The notes under the pieces are model-generated. The model ran no database searches, was not told the origin of the DNA, and saw nothing but the letters and a program-made list of their open reading frames with translations. Shown one piece after another: positions 17,082-27,601 of a stretch of 64,000 nucleotides of DNA. Numbering within the stretch: the stretch's first letter is position 1; each line of letters starts with the position of its first letter. The position numbers were made by a program, and so were the translations under genes. Source of the DNA: CBDCWT01 sp965223305 (GTDB lineage Bacteria > Planctomycetota > Planctomycetia > Pirellulales > Pirellulaceae); assembly GCA_965223305.1 (NCBI GenBank), contig CBDCWT010000036.1, positions 207,299 through 271,298 on the forward strand, given 5' to 3'.

Positions 17082-17980
17082 TGCTCCTGCTCCAGCGCGT
17101 CCCGCAGGTGGCCGCCGGCTTGCGCGAGCAGCTCACGTGCCTGCTCGGGGTTCACTTGCCGCAGGTGGGAGACGATGGCGGTCTTCAACTCGCCGTCGCA
17201 GCGATGCAACAACTGCTCGGAATCTTCAGCGGAGAGGCCGGTTAGTTGCCCGGTGATGCGACGGGTCCGTGCCATTAATTTGCTGTTGCTGGCTCGCAGG
17301 TCGACCATCAGGTTTCCGTAGGTCTTGCCGAGCCGCACCATGGCGCCTGTGGTGAGCATGTTCAGCACCATCTTGGTAGCGGTACCGGCCTTGAGCCGTG
17401 TGGAACCGCTGACCACCTCGGGACCCACGACTGGAGTGATGTTAAGGTCACATTCGTTTGCCAGATCGGAACCATCATTGCAGCTCAGTCCGATGGCGAA
17501 GGCGCCTAGACTGCGGGCGTACTGTAACCCACCGATCACGTAGGGAGTACGCCCGCTGGTGGCGATTCCGACCAGGACGTCTTGCTTGGTGAGCCCTATC
17601 TCTGCCAGGTCATCGGCACCTCGTTGGGGACTGTCCTCGGCGCCTTCCACAGCCTGGGTCAGCGCCGTGCGACCGCCGGCGATCAGGCCGACGACCATCT
17701 CGGGTGGAGTGCTGAAGGTGGGGGGGCATTCGCTGGCATCGAGCACGCCGAGTCGACCGGAGGTGCCGGCGCCCAAGTAGACCAACCGTCCTCCTGCGCG
17801 GATCCTATCTGCAATGACTTCGATGGCGTTGGCGATGGCCTCTGCTTCCCGGCCGACGGCGGTGGCGACGCGCGCGTCTTCGTCATTCATGACGCGGACG
17901 ATTTCGAGTGCGGACAAGCTGTCGATCCGCTCGGACGCTGGATTTCTTGCTTCGGTGGTCAGTTTGTTGAGCATAAGCAT
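17078..17980 (-). CDS. murQ: N-acetylmuramic acid 6-phosphate etherase
   Basis: A 300-residue SIS-fold enzyme. It contains LVYLGAGTSGRLGVLDASECPPTF (residues 67-90), with E84 and E115 (in VEGAEDSPQRG) at the positions of the two catalytic glutamates of MurQ. It also has IATSGRTPYVIGGLQYAR and STRLKAGTATKMVLNMLTTGAMV. The enzyme splits the lactyl ether of MurNAc-6-phosphate to GlcNAc-6-phosphate and D-lactate, a step in cell-wall sugar recycling. It leads a two-gene operon with the kinase. The start MLMLNKLTTEAR is supported by the family N-terminus; the second ATG, two codons on, is equally possible. The upstream region was probably its promoter but is now repeat DNA. Confidence 0.97.
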   Translation of the reverse strand: MLMLNKLTTEARNPASERIDSLSALEIVRVMNDEDARVATAVGREAEAIANAIEVIADRIRAGGRLVYLGAGTSGRLGVLDASECPPTFSTPPEMVVGLIAGGRTALTQAVEGAEDSPQRGADDLAEIGLTKQDVLVGIATSGRTPYVIGGLQYARSLGAFAIGLSCNDGSDLANECDLNITPVVGPEVVSGSTRLKAGTATKMVLNMLTTGAMVRLGKTYGNLMVDLRASNSKLMARTRRITGQLTGLSAEDSEQLLHRCDGELKTAIVSHLRQVNPEQARELLAQAGGHLRDALEQEQ

Positions 17981-18035
17981 AAGGAAGAGGCAGTAGTGAG
18001 TTCCTGCTTGGCATTATAACGGCGATCGGCCCCAA

Positions 18036-18700
18036 AGTAGCAGGCTCACTCCGTGAGCCGTCCGCCTTCGGGACGATTTTCCTTCTGCGAGATCGGTCGA
18101 CCTACCGAGTGGATGCGACCGGCGAGGCGTGCGCGTCAGTGCCAGGCATGACGTTGCCAGTCGCGAAGTACGCGTCAGTTCTGAAGTGACATCGGGGGTT
18201 GTCCGCCAAGTCAAGCGCCGCGCCGGTGACCTTTTCGGGAGGGCGAGGCTCCTGCCGAGCCGTTTCCTTGCGCCCGGCTCCGCGGGAGCGTCGCCCTCCC
18301 GAGCGTGTTGCACGACTGTTGCAGTGGGTGTGATGGCGTGTCTCGCCTTGGAACCGCGGCTGATCTGCCGGCCGAGCCGCGTTAGCGGCCGGTTCCCTTC
18401 ACCATACCAGCCGCCTTGCCGACTACTGAGACGGGTGATCAGCAAGCCGTCGGTGACAACTTCGTCCATCAACTCCACGAAGAACGCATCGCGGATCGAT
18501 CATCACTTACGCCTCCGCAAGAACACCCCTGGAGAACCTCTTCCTCCGTGATCTCTGTGTCTCTGTGTTTCAAAAAAACAAGACAGAAGAAACACAGAGG
18601 CACAGAGGACACAGAGCCGCAACGGCTAAGAAGATGCAGCAGGAGATGGAGACCGAAAGAGGTCGGAAAGTAGCAGGCTCACTCCGTGAGCCGTCCGCCA
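18036..18700. repeat. Dispersed repeats at the left edge of the accessory island
   Basis: No gene is supported from 17981 to 19133. Within this stretch, GTAGCAGGCTCACTCCGTGA units occur at about 18036 and 18670. A foldback of the GGGAGGGCGAGGCTCCTGCC type sits near 18238-18300. A strong inverted repeat lies at about 18550-18624 (CTCTGTGTCTCTGTGTTTC against GAAACACAGAGGCACAGAG). All are non-coding palindromic sequences, likely transcribed at most as structured RNA. Confidence 0.75.
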
Positions 18701-18775
18701 TCAAAAGACTGCTCTTCATGCTCGCCCGATCTACCGCAGATCGCGCGACCGGTAGAAGACCGAGTCAGCGAGCTA

Positions 18776-18951
18776 GCCCGGATTATTCATGAAGATCGTG
18801 GCGAGAGGTTGTAAGTACGTTCGTGGCAAGGAAGGCGAGCAATTCTTCCGCAGGCGTATTGAAGCAATACGTCGAGGGAGAATTGTGAAGCATGACGAAG
18901 CCACGGATGGACTTACGACCTCGCAGCAGATCGCTCATGAATAATTCGGGC
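18776..18951 (+). repeat. 176-bp TA-flanked palindromic element, copy 2
   Basis: Full-length copy in the same orientation as those at 461 and 33752, flanked by TA at 18774-18775 and 18952-18953. It differs from copy 1 by only a few bases. It lies between murQ and the IS66 element, near the left edge of the accessory island; copy 3 sits near the right edge. Confidence 0.85.
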
Positions 18952-19066
18952 TAGATCGGTTGTGGGCCCGATGTGGTTACACAACAAGCATCAAGTAAAT
19001 GGTCAATATGGTCGCGACATAGGCAGTGATCAGCTCCGATCAGCTACTAGCTCGCTGATCGATTGG

Positions 19067-20669
19067 TAACCGTTCACGGGAATTCGATTGATCTTGGTGG
19101 ATTTGGTGGTTTGGGACTATTCTGATTGCCGTCATGGCGGACGGCGAACAACAAACTGGATGTGCCCGTTGTGCAGAATTGGAGGCACGTGTCGCGGCAT
19201 TAGAGGCCGCGTTGGCGCAGTCGCGGAAGAACTCGAGCAACTCTTCCAAGCCTCCCTCCAGTGATATTGTCAATCCTCCCAAGAAGGGCAAGAAGAAGGG
19301 TGGCGGTAAGAAGCGAAAGGCCGGCGGCCAACCGGGTCATGAGCGACACGAACGAACCCCTTTCACCGAAGACGAGATCGATCAAACCTGGATCTGGTAT
19401 TACGGTGAATGCCCATGCTGCCACGGCAAACTCGTGGACACCGACGAGCCAGCACGCACGATGCAGCAAGTGGAACTGCCACCGGTATCGGTGACCATCG
19501 AGCAGCACGAAAGCCGGCCACAACGGTGTGCTCATTGCGACAAGGTCTTCTACCCTGAGTTCCCCGAGGAATTCCGCAGAGCAGGGCTGGTAGGACCAAG
19601 GCTGACGGCCCTGGTGGGGTTTCTCAAGAGCGTCTGCCACATGTCCTTTGGGACGATCCGCAAGTACTTTCGCGACGTGATCGGTGTCTCCATCAGCCGT
19701 GGCATGCTCCGCAAACTGGTGGGAAAAGTGGCTGACAGCCTGCTGGAACCGTACGAAGCTCTGCTGGCGATGTTGCCCCAGGAAGATCGTCTGAACGTAG
19801 ACGAAACGGGCCACAAAGAGAACGGACAGCGGATGTGGCCTGGTGTTTTCGCGCGTATCTCTTCACGGTCTACAAGATCTCACCCTCGCGTGGCAGTGAG
19901 GTGCTGCTCGAGGTTCTGGGCCGGGAATTCGACGGTGTGTTGGGCTGTGACTATTTCAGTGCCTACCGCAAGTACATGAGACTGAATGAGAACGTGCTAT
20001 TGCAGTTCTGCCTGGCTCATTTCATTCGCGATGTGAAGTTCTTGGCCAACCATCCGAACAAGCGGAATCAGGCACATGGGCAGCGTTTGTTGATCGATTT
20101 ACGAAAGCTGTTTCGCGTGATTCATCGCCGTGACGAAGATACCAGCGGGCGCACCTTCCAAGCCGCCCTGGAGTCAGCCCGTGACACCTTGGTTTGGAAC
20201 GCCACGATGGAATCACCTCACACCCAAGAGGCGTTGGCGTTGGAAGAGCGGTTCTTCCAGCACACCGAGAGCTACTTCCGATTCATCACCGAACCCGGCG
20301 TCGAACCAACGAACAACTCAGCCGAACAGGCCATCCGATTTGTGGCCATTCATCGGCGAATGACCCAAGGAACACGAAGCCAGGAGGGACGAGCCTGGTG
20401 CGAACGGATCTGGACCGTCATTCAAACCTGCAACCAGCAATCACGCTCCGTGTTTGAATTCTTATCCGCGGCAGTCACCGCGCACTTTCGATCCGAGGAA
20501 GCGCCTTCCCTCGCGCCAATCTCGAATCTCGCGCCGGATACATCCTGATCCGTGCTTTGAGCTTCACAGCCGACGACACCTCCGTCGCCCTTGCGCGCCG
20601 CTAATAGCCGCACCGTGCTAGCCAACCTCCGCGTTGCAAAGAAACCGGCGAAATCCTGTGAACGGTTAC
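19067..20669 (+). mobile_element. IS66-family insertion sequence (single transposase gene type)
   Basis: The element is bounded by inverted repeats: GTAACCGTTCACGGG at 19067-19081 and CCTGTGAACGGTTAC at 20655-20669. Between them is one plus-strand IS66-type transposase and no tnpA/tnpB accessory genes, as in the ISBst12-like subgroup. The 8-bp flanks (ATCGATTG at the left, TCAACATC at the right) do not match, so there is no visible target duplication; later recombination is likely. The transposase is frameshifted, so this copy is probably immobile by itself. Confidence 0.85.
19134..20548 (+). pseudogene. IS66-family transposase, disrupted by a one-base frameshift
   Basis: The first frame (19134-19838) encodes an N-terminal coiled coil (RCAELEARVAALEAALAQS), the IS66 segment KNSSNSSKPPSSD and a zinc-finger-like region with CPCCHGK and RCAHCDK. 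It continues to the first catalytic Asp in DRLNVDETGHKENGQRMW. The rest continues in another frame from 19841 (WCFRAYLFTVYK...GCDYFSAYRKY...NNSAEQAIRFVAIHRRMT), giving the second Asp and the Glu. One base is missing at about 19839-19840, between the W codons. Correcting it restores a protein of about 470 residues, normal for the family. I take it as inactivated; a sequencing error or ribosomal frameshifting cannot be excluded. Confidence 0.9.
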
Positions 20670-21052
20670 TCAACATCAAGAAGTCGCTCACTGCGCAGCC
20701 TCAACTCAGCTTCGCGGACCTGCTTGAGCTTCTGCTCTAGGCCAGTATCTCCGTTGAGAAGTTTCATAAGTCCATTAAGACCATTGTGAACATCTCGCCG
20801 TGTCGCTATTCGAATCGTACTGCCAGTTTGATCTACATGGCTAATCGACATCTTGATTTCGAACGGCAGGTTTCGTGAAAGGAACGCCTCCACCTCTGAC
20901 ACTTTCGAGCGGGGAACTCTGTACGTCCTGTTCACAACTTCTAAACTTGAGTCGCGGATACTCTTGGCATCGACAGCGCCTGATTCCTCAACGCCCTCCA
21001 ACGATGCGACTAGACAAAAACACAAAACTGCAAAGAACGCAACACGTTTCAT
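20666..21052 (-). CDS. Small exported protein of unknown function, tail cut by IS66
   Basis: A 128-residue protein from the ATG at 21050-21052, preceded by an AGGAG ribosome-binding site. A signal peptide is clear (MKRVAFFAVLCFCLVASLEG). The mature part is polar and helical, with a basic, Glu-rich end (KQVREAELRLRSERLL). No family is recognised. The TAA stop lies in the right inverted repeat of the IS66 element, so the native C-terminus has probably been lost by the insertion. The gene follows the 21067-21417 ORF closely, and their products may form one unit. It might be a remnant of a secreted effector or accessory pair in the RHS neighbourhood. Confidence 0.55.
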   Translation of the reverse strand: MKRVAFFAVLCFCLVASLEGVEESGAVDAKSIRDSSLEVVNRTYRVPRSKVSEVEAFLSRNLPFEIKMSISHVDQTGSTIRIATRRDVHNGLNGLMKLLNGDTGLEQKLKQVREAELRLRSERLLDVE

Positions 21053-21066
21053 CACGATATCTCCTG

Positions 21067-21417
21067 TCATTCGGAGGGCTCGTCACCACAAAACTCAGTG
21101 TACGCGTCTGCCACGGTCAGCCAGCCAGCTCCATTCTTTTTCTGCAGTAAACACTCAACATTGTAACAACTACTGCTGCCCGCATTCAGCTCCGTTTGCC
21201 CGATGTACGCGAGATGCTTCTGCCCAGCAGGTACAGTTGCGCCAGGATCCTGCGTGGTAAGGTACGTAGTTCCCCACTCGTCCGGATCGAGCAACCGTTG
21301 TTCTGTAAATTCCGTCAACCTTGTTTTCACAGTTCTGAAATAGTTGGAGCGGCTTCGCCGCCGTTTTCTTTTGCGTTCACGCAGACCGGGGGGCTCATTG
21401 CCGCCCCGTCTGGTCAA
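21067..21417 (-). CDS. Unrecognised small ORF upstream of the exported protein gene
   Basis: A 116-codon frame ending 15 bp before the ATG of the next gene, with that gene's AGGAG between them; this spacing supports a real, co-translated unit. The first 25 residues are a very basic, Arg-rich run (RERKRKRRRSRS) that looks out of place. The later part (LLDPDEWGTTYLTTQDPGA, ELNAGSSSCYNVECLLQKKNGAGWLTVADAYTEFCG) has three cysteines and looks like a folded extracellular or toxin-type domain. The start is uncertain. The N-terminal part may come from a rearrangement, since a related 35-bp sequence recurs at about 31370. Confidence 0.4.
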   Translation of the reverse strand: MTRRGGNEPPGLRERKRKRRRSRSNYFRTVKTRLTEFTEQRLLDPDEWGTTYLTTQDPGATVPAGQKHLAYIGQTELNAGSSSCYNVECLLQKKNGAGWLTVADAYTEFCGDEPSE

Positions 21418-21616
21418 AGAATAGGAACGGGCTCAGATGCAGTGATCAGGCAGATTCTTGAGAGGCAATGACCACGGTCGTTGAGCGAGATGGGCGAGCG
21501 TGATTTGGGTTCACGAGGATCGATTGGGCTGTTAGTGACCGGAATTCCTCAGCGCCAGTGCACATCGGTCGTGTGACACATTCTTTGAGAATCTGACAAG
21601 CGAGCTTTCTGTTGGC

Positions 21617-22076
21617 CTAAGCGGCTGTGCGGTGGTAGTAGCGCAACATTCCGCCCAGCCGCTTGCTGCATTGAACCTGTAAGCTCGCGTTGTGCTGGAT
21701 CGATTCGTCCCTGGGCTCGATCATGACGTTGCCCAGCCCTTGGTGCGGTCTTTCTCGGTGATAATGTTCCAGGTAGCTCTTGACAGCCCTGCGCAGGGAC
21801 CGCTCGCCGAAGAAAATCATACGATCCAGGATCTCTCCTTTGAGGGAGCCGAAGAACCGCTCCAGATGAGCGTTCAAATTGGGACTTCGCGGCGGCAGCC
21901 GTACAGGCTCGATCTGTTCGCCCTGGAGGATCTCCCGGAACTCTGAGCAGAACCTGGTATCCCGATCCATGATCAAGTAGCGTTTCCCGTTGAGGAACCC
22001 GTCTTGGAAGTTGGTGAGTTCTTTGGCCACTTGCTTCATCCAGACTTGATGGGGCTGGGTCGTGCATCCGGCCCAA
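21617..22076 (-). pseudogene. Integrase-core transposase, 5'-truncated
   Basis: The frame reads DWAGCTTQPHQVWMKQVAKE at its upstream edge and continues through LIMDRDTRFCSEFREIL (second catalytic Asp) and RSPNLNAHLERFFGSLKGEIL (Glu). It ends YLEHYHRERPHQGLGN...GGMLRYYHRTAA. This is the C-terminal half of an rve-type DDE transposase (IS481/IS3-like). The first catalytic Asp and the N-terminal HTH are missing: homology stops at about 22076, where the RHS reading frame on the other strand begins. It is a dead fragment created at a recombination junction. A shorter relative lies at 32215-32335. Confidence 0.8.
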
Positions 22077-22080
22077 TCCG

Positions 22081-25000
22081 CTGGAACTGTACACCACCTC
22101 GGCCAACGTCTGTGGCACCCTGGATGTTCAAGCCAACAACGGCACGATTCACGAGAGCCTCAGTAGCAGCCCGCGCTCGTCGACGGTTACTGTCTCGTCG
22201 ACCGCAGACTGCACCGTCCGCTTTTCCTTCTCCCACACCGGCAGCGACGGCTATTCCACCACCGCGCAGCTCGGCACCAACGTCTTCATTCCCAGCCAAA
22301 CGCCGCAGACGTTTACCGTCCAGGCGGAACTCGACAACGACCACTCAGACGAACAGCTCGTCGTCACCGCCACGCCCGTGGGCGAGGGGGATATCGACGA
22401 CGAGGACTATGTCTCCGAAGATCCCGGTGGAGCGAAGAGCGACAATATCACGATTGTCGACGCCAACAATGGCAGCTCACAGTGCAGCATCGAGATCAAC
22501 AACAGCGGCAATGGCAGCAGCGAGCTATTTGAAGGCAGTACGATGACGTTGGCGATTGACACCATGGGCAACTGCTCGGGGAGCATGCAGGTTGACTTCG
22601 TACCCAACGGTACCGGTGCGCAGTCCTCGGACTATGAAATACGGCACAACGGTAGCCCGGTCACACTGCCCATCAACCCGTTTGCCTACCCCGGCAGCTT
22701 GGAATTGGAGCTGTTCACCGACACGACCAGCGAGCCGAACAGCTGGTTTGACTTTACGGCCACGCTGCCCGGAGGGATCAACGCCTCGCATCGTGTCGAC
22801 CTCCGCGATTACATTCCCTGCTCGTATACCCTGGCTGCGGACGACGCCACGCTTTACGAGCGGGACGCACACCCTTGGGTAGAGACCGATATTACGGTCA
22901 CGGCCACCGGCAGCCCCTCGGCCTGTGCCAACACGGTCAGCGTCGACTGGGCCGGTAACGGCGGCGATGGTGCCGCCGAGCCCTTCGACTTTGACGTCCG
23001 CACTGTCGGCGGAGCGGTGGTCCAGACAGGTCATCACGTCCAGCTGGCCGGCTCGCCCGGCAACCTGGCGGGTACGCTCACACTGCGGGTGCACGCGGAT
23101 TCGATCGTCGAAACGCAGTCCAGCAGCGTGACCTTCGACATCCAGTCGACAGTCACCGAAACGGTCACGATCAGCGATGACGACGGCAGTGTGAACGGTA
23201 AGCTGAGCTACACAGCGCCTGAGACGGCTGCCGAAGAGGCCGCCAACTTCTACTACTGCACGGCTGAAACGCACGGCGAGCTGACCGTGAAACCGGTCTC
23301 AGGCCAATCCTGGACGGGGATCGATAAGCTGACCTTCAAGCTCGGCGGCACAGCCGTTTACGGGACGGATTACGTCGTCGCCGCACCCGGCGGCAGCAGC
23401 TACACGGTCAATGTGACGGCGCCCTACGTGATAGTCGACTTGGGCGGCACACCGCCGGCCGAGGTCGACCTGCTGATCGACCCCAGCCCCGATGACGACG
23501 AGACCGAAGGCGATGAAACGGTCACGCTCGAGCTGCTGACCGCGGCGCAAGGGACCGACACCCGCACCGTCACTATTGGCGATGAACTGGAAGCACTCAC
23601 GATCATCGCCACCGATGCGACCGCGACGGAGAACAACCAGGATCACGGCGTCTTCGCCGTGCGGGCGGCCGATGGTACCAGCCCGCTGTGCACGCAAGTC
23701 CGCTTGGTCCTGGACACCACCGTGGCCAGTAGCGCCTCGCCGGTCAACTCCTCGTCGCCCCGGGACTACCAACTTCAAGAGTCGCTGCAAAGCGACTTCC
23801 TCTTGGTGACCGATGAAGGCGGCGGCTCTTACAGCGCGGCGCCCTTCCCAGAAACCCATATCGCCCTGACCGGTCAGACCCAAGTGCTGATCGATGTGAT
23901 CCCCGATGACGACAGCGACCTGGAGGGAGCCGAGATCGTGCGGGCCCAGGTCGAAGCCAGAAACCTTTGGGTCCCCGGCACGTGGCTGCGGTCCCCCGAC
24001 GTGGCGGACGTTACCATCCAAGACAATACGCCAGCCGCCATCTTGGATGCGGAGATCGAGATCGATCTGGAGCCGGACAACGAGTGTGTGGTCTGCAGCA
24101 GCGGTGTGGTCGGGGTGGACCTGCAAAGCGGTAGCCCGTCGGTGCCGATTGTACCTGGTTTTCTGGAGTTCTTGGGCGAAGGCACGCACGGCACTCAGCC
24201 GGTTGTCCGCGGCCAGTTCGAAAAACCCTCAGGCGGTTGGCCGTCCACGATCACGGTCAAGGTCGAGGTCGACGACTGGGACAATAGCGGCTCGATCCAT
24301 CCGGACCTGACGCAGCAAACGCCTCCCACCTTTACGCTCAACACGGCCTCTTACGGCGATTCGATTTCCTTTGCCGTGCCGGTCGACGTCGAGGGCCTGG
24401 ACACGGGGTCTTACCGTGTAAAGCTGATCGGCACCGGCGGCAGCGAGCAGTGGACAGCGCAGGCGTCCCACTTTCTCATCAACCGCTGGGACAACAACGA
24501 TATCGCCCCGGGGCTCGCCTTTTCGTTCCTCAAACAGATCGTGCCGGACACCAAAGCCTATCTCAAAGGCAGCGGCGGCAGCGTGATTGAGAAGGACGGG
24601 GTGGCCCTCGTCCGTGGCGATAACTCGGTCTCCTGGTACGAGGAAGAAGCTACTAACCAGTACAAGACGCCGCCCGAGTCGGTATCGGACCTGACCGTCT
24701 CGGGAGACCTTTACATCGTCACCGATCGCTTTGGCAACGAAGACCACTTCGCCAAGAACCAGTTCAGCGAACTGGTGGGTGGCGTCTCCAAGACCTGGCA
24801 CGTGGGGCAGCACTACAAGAGCTTCGACCGCAACGGCGATGCCATGCTGTTCGTCTACAATAGCAGCCAGCAGTTGGAGAGCATCACCGACCCGCTGAAT
24901 CGCACCACGAACTTGGCGTACAACCCGCAGGGGACACTGCTGACCGTGACGCTCACCGACTTCGCGGGGCGGGTCACCACGCTCAGCTACGATACTTCGA

Positions 25001-27105
25001 CCGCTTCTGCCCCCGAGCTGGAGGTGCTCTATCCGGATCCGGATATCGGCTACGACGTGGGACCCCAGCCCAAAGACACGTTCTTGTTTAACAGCCAAGA
25101 TCAGCTGCTCAGCATCACGCGTGATGCGCAGGGCAGCCCGGGCAGCGTCAACCAGTACACGCTGGATACGGGCAACGCCAATTTGGACGGCATTTCGGTG
25201 CTGGCGCCAACTGGGGTTGCTCCTAATCGGGGTCACCACAGCGCCAGCTGGCAGAACCCAGTCCGCCAGCTGGATGTCGACCGCAGCGGCAGTGAAACGG
25301 GCGATGACATTCAGGAGGTGATCGACGATGTGGATAGCCAGGGGCTGGGCGCGATCGATCCCAACCGCGAACCGGGCTCCGGCTTTGTCGATACCAGCGG
25401 CGACGGCGTGGTCAGCGCGCTCGATGCAATCTTGGTGATCAACCACGTCGCGGGGACCGGCACGACCGGCAGCGGCGCCAATCCGGACTATAACGAGCCG
25501 GAAGATACGCCGGTCAGCTACACCTATACGCCCGACGTTTCGACCGACTCGCTGCCCAACGGCCTGCTGTTGACCGAAACTCGCAACACGGGCCGGGGGA
25601 ACCTGATCACCGAATACGATTACTACGACGGCAGCGAAACGGACGGCGCCAGTGGCCCCGTGCGGGCAGGCCGCTACGGCCTGGTCGAGACGATCACCTA
25701 TGCCAAAGGTACCAGCGATGAGGCGTCCGTCTCGTTCAAGTACGATGCCAATGGGAATGCGACCCAGTACATCGACGAGATCGGACGGGTCACGAAGTTC
25801 GAGTTCGACCACCTCGATCGGTTGGCCAAGCTGATCTCGGCGGATCCCGACGGGACGAGCGGTCCCGAGCAGTCGCTGGTGACCGAATATGTCTACGATG
25901 CGTTCAGCAACATTGCCCGCACGACGGTTCGCAACTTCAACCCGGTGTTCGACGCGGACGGGGATCCGAGTACCGATCCGGATACGGTGCACACGACCTG
26001 CTCTTACTACGACACGATGGACCGGCTCGTGTGGCAGGTGGACCCGCACCCAGACCAAGATACAGACCTCGCCAGTTGCCAGCTGACGTCATTGCCACCC
26101 AGCTGGACGGCAGCGCAGACGGGCATTTGGGCGGGCCGGCCGATCACCCATTACAGCGCGTACGACGGCAACAGCAACTTAGAGTCGGTGACCGACGCGG
26201 AAGGCCGCACGACGGACTTTGTCTACGACGACCTCAACCGTCTGACGCAGATCACTCAGCCAGGTCTGTTGATCGAGCCCAATACGGATGCCTCGCTGTC
26301 GACCGGGCACGGGGAAGTGCTGGCCACGGGCAACCGTCCGGTGACAACGTTTGTCTATGACAACTTGGGCAACCTCTGGTCGAGCACCGATTCGCTGGGT
26401 AACACGACCGAGTTCCGTTACGACGCTTGGAACCGTCCGCTCTCGATCAGCGAGCCTCAGCTGTCTGGCGGCGCGACGGCGGTGACCACCTTCGACTACT
26501 CGAAGCTGCAGTACGGCTGGGTGCATCGAATGACCGATGCCGAGGGCCGGATGACCGAGACCCAGCTGGACTTTATCGACCGCTTGGAATACGTGGCCCG
26601 TCCGGCGGATGTGGACGGCCGTCAGCCGACCACCTGGTACGACTACTATCGGGACAGCCAGCTATTGAGGACGGTGGATGCCGAGGGCAATGCGACCAGC
26701 TACACATACGACGACCGGGCTCGGTTGGAGACGGTGGTCCAGCCCTCGGTCTGGGACGCGGTCCAGGCGCAGAACGTGCAGCCGACGACGACCTACGTCT
26801 ACGACGCGGCCAATCAGCTGACCAAGGTGATCGATCCACTTTCTCGGGAGACGACGTATGGCTATGACGACTTGGGCCGCATCGAGCTGGTGACGCCACC
26901 GGATCCGGACAATGCTCCGGGAGGTGAACTACCGCCCACAATGCAATACACCTACGATGCGGCGGGCAACCTGCTGCAGACTACCGACGCCTTGAGCCAC
27001 ACGATGGGCTACGTGTTACCGACCGAATTGCGGTCGCACTTTTTGCCGAATTACGGCGGTAGAGATATTGGCGGCTTAGCAGGTAGGTTTGCCGAATTGT
27101 TGTGA
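22081..27105 (+). pseudogene. RHS/YD-repeat protein with Calx-beta and dockerin domains, cut at both ends
   Basis: The frame is open from 22018, but recognisable sequence starts at about 22081 (LELYTTSANVCGTLDVQANN), well upstream of the first ATG at 22378. About 700 residues of Calx-beta-like acidic repeats come first (DPSPDDDETEGDETVTLEL, IPDDDSDLEGAEIV). YD repeats follow (DPLNRTTNLAYNPQG). An embedded dockerin-type EF-hand pair is at about 25260-25460 (LDVDRSGS, DTSGDGVVSALDAILVINH). Many more YD repeats follow (YDANGNATQYIDEIGRV). The last is broken after TDALSHTMGY at about 27013, and the final 30 residues come from transposon DNA. The signal peptide and the toxin-bearing C-terminus are missing. 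In intact form it would be a very large cell-surface polymorphic toxin or adhesin. Confidence 0.88.
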
Positions 27106-27250
27106 AAACTGGAGTAGCTGGTCACGACGGTTTTAGGCTGACGGGTCGATGTGGTTCTCCGTCAGTGTTTGGTGGCTGAAAGTGCGATCGCTCGGGAAGA
27201 ACGACCGCACCCCAGCGCGGATTGTTCGGATCAGAGTAAAATCGACTCGC

Positions 27251-27565
27251 TCATGGTTGTGACCTGCTGCGACGGTCCTGGTGTTGCCGGAGCCATTGCT
27301 CCAACAGGTCGACAGCCGGCAGGAAGTCCCAGCCGAGCGCGATCAACAAGTCGATATTGTTCCAATTGCGGCCACAGCAGAAGCAGTGCGCCAAATTATT
27401 GCGGGGGTTGACGGTGGCTCGCAGCTCTTCACAGGCGGGACAGAGAAAGCGGAAGTAGCCTTCGATCTGCTTGGAGATCGGACCGTGCTCGCCGAGCCGC
27501 AGAATCGTCACCTTCATCGGCAGGTCGTTGCGAATCGCTCGCAGTAATTCGCGTGTGATCATCAT
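27251..27565 (-). CDS. Small CHC2-type zinc finger protein of the transposon
   Basis: A 104-residue protein starting MMITRELLRAIRNDLP, with AGGGA upstream. The core FLCPAC...HCFCCGRNWNNIDLLIALG matches the zinc-binding domain of DnaG-type primases (CPFH...CFGCG..GDVIDFV), with CxxC pairs about 15 residues apart. No primase catalytic domain is attached. It begins 37 bp after the ATPase gene ends and is last in the transposon operon. The role is unknown; a DNA-binding or target-selection factor is plausible by analogy with zinc-finger TniQ/TnsD proteins, but that is inference. The ORF could start 10 codons earlier. Confidence 0.8.
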   Translation of the reverse strand: MMITRELLRAIRNDLPMKVTILRLGEHGPISKQIEGYFRFLCPACEELRATVNPRNNLAHCFCCGRNWNNIDLLIALGWDFLPAVDLLEQWLRQHQDRRSRSQP

Positions 27566-27601
27566 GGAGTCCCTTATTTTGAGCTGGGGTGTCAAGTTGG
27601 A

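Noticed and set aside
19067..20669. Target-site duplication of the IS66 element
   Set aside because: The 8-bp flanks differ completely, so no duplication can be claimed.
24229..26058. Long minus-strand ORF opposite the RHS gene
   Set aside because: It is a shadow of the repetitive GC-rich RHS sequence; its composition (VRI, GVD repeats) lacks domain structure.
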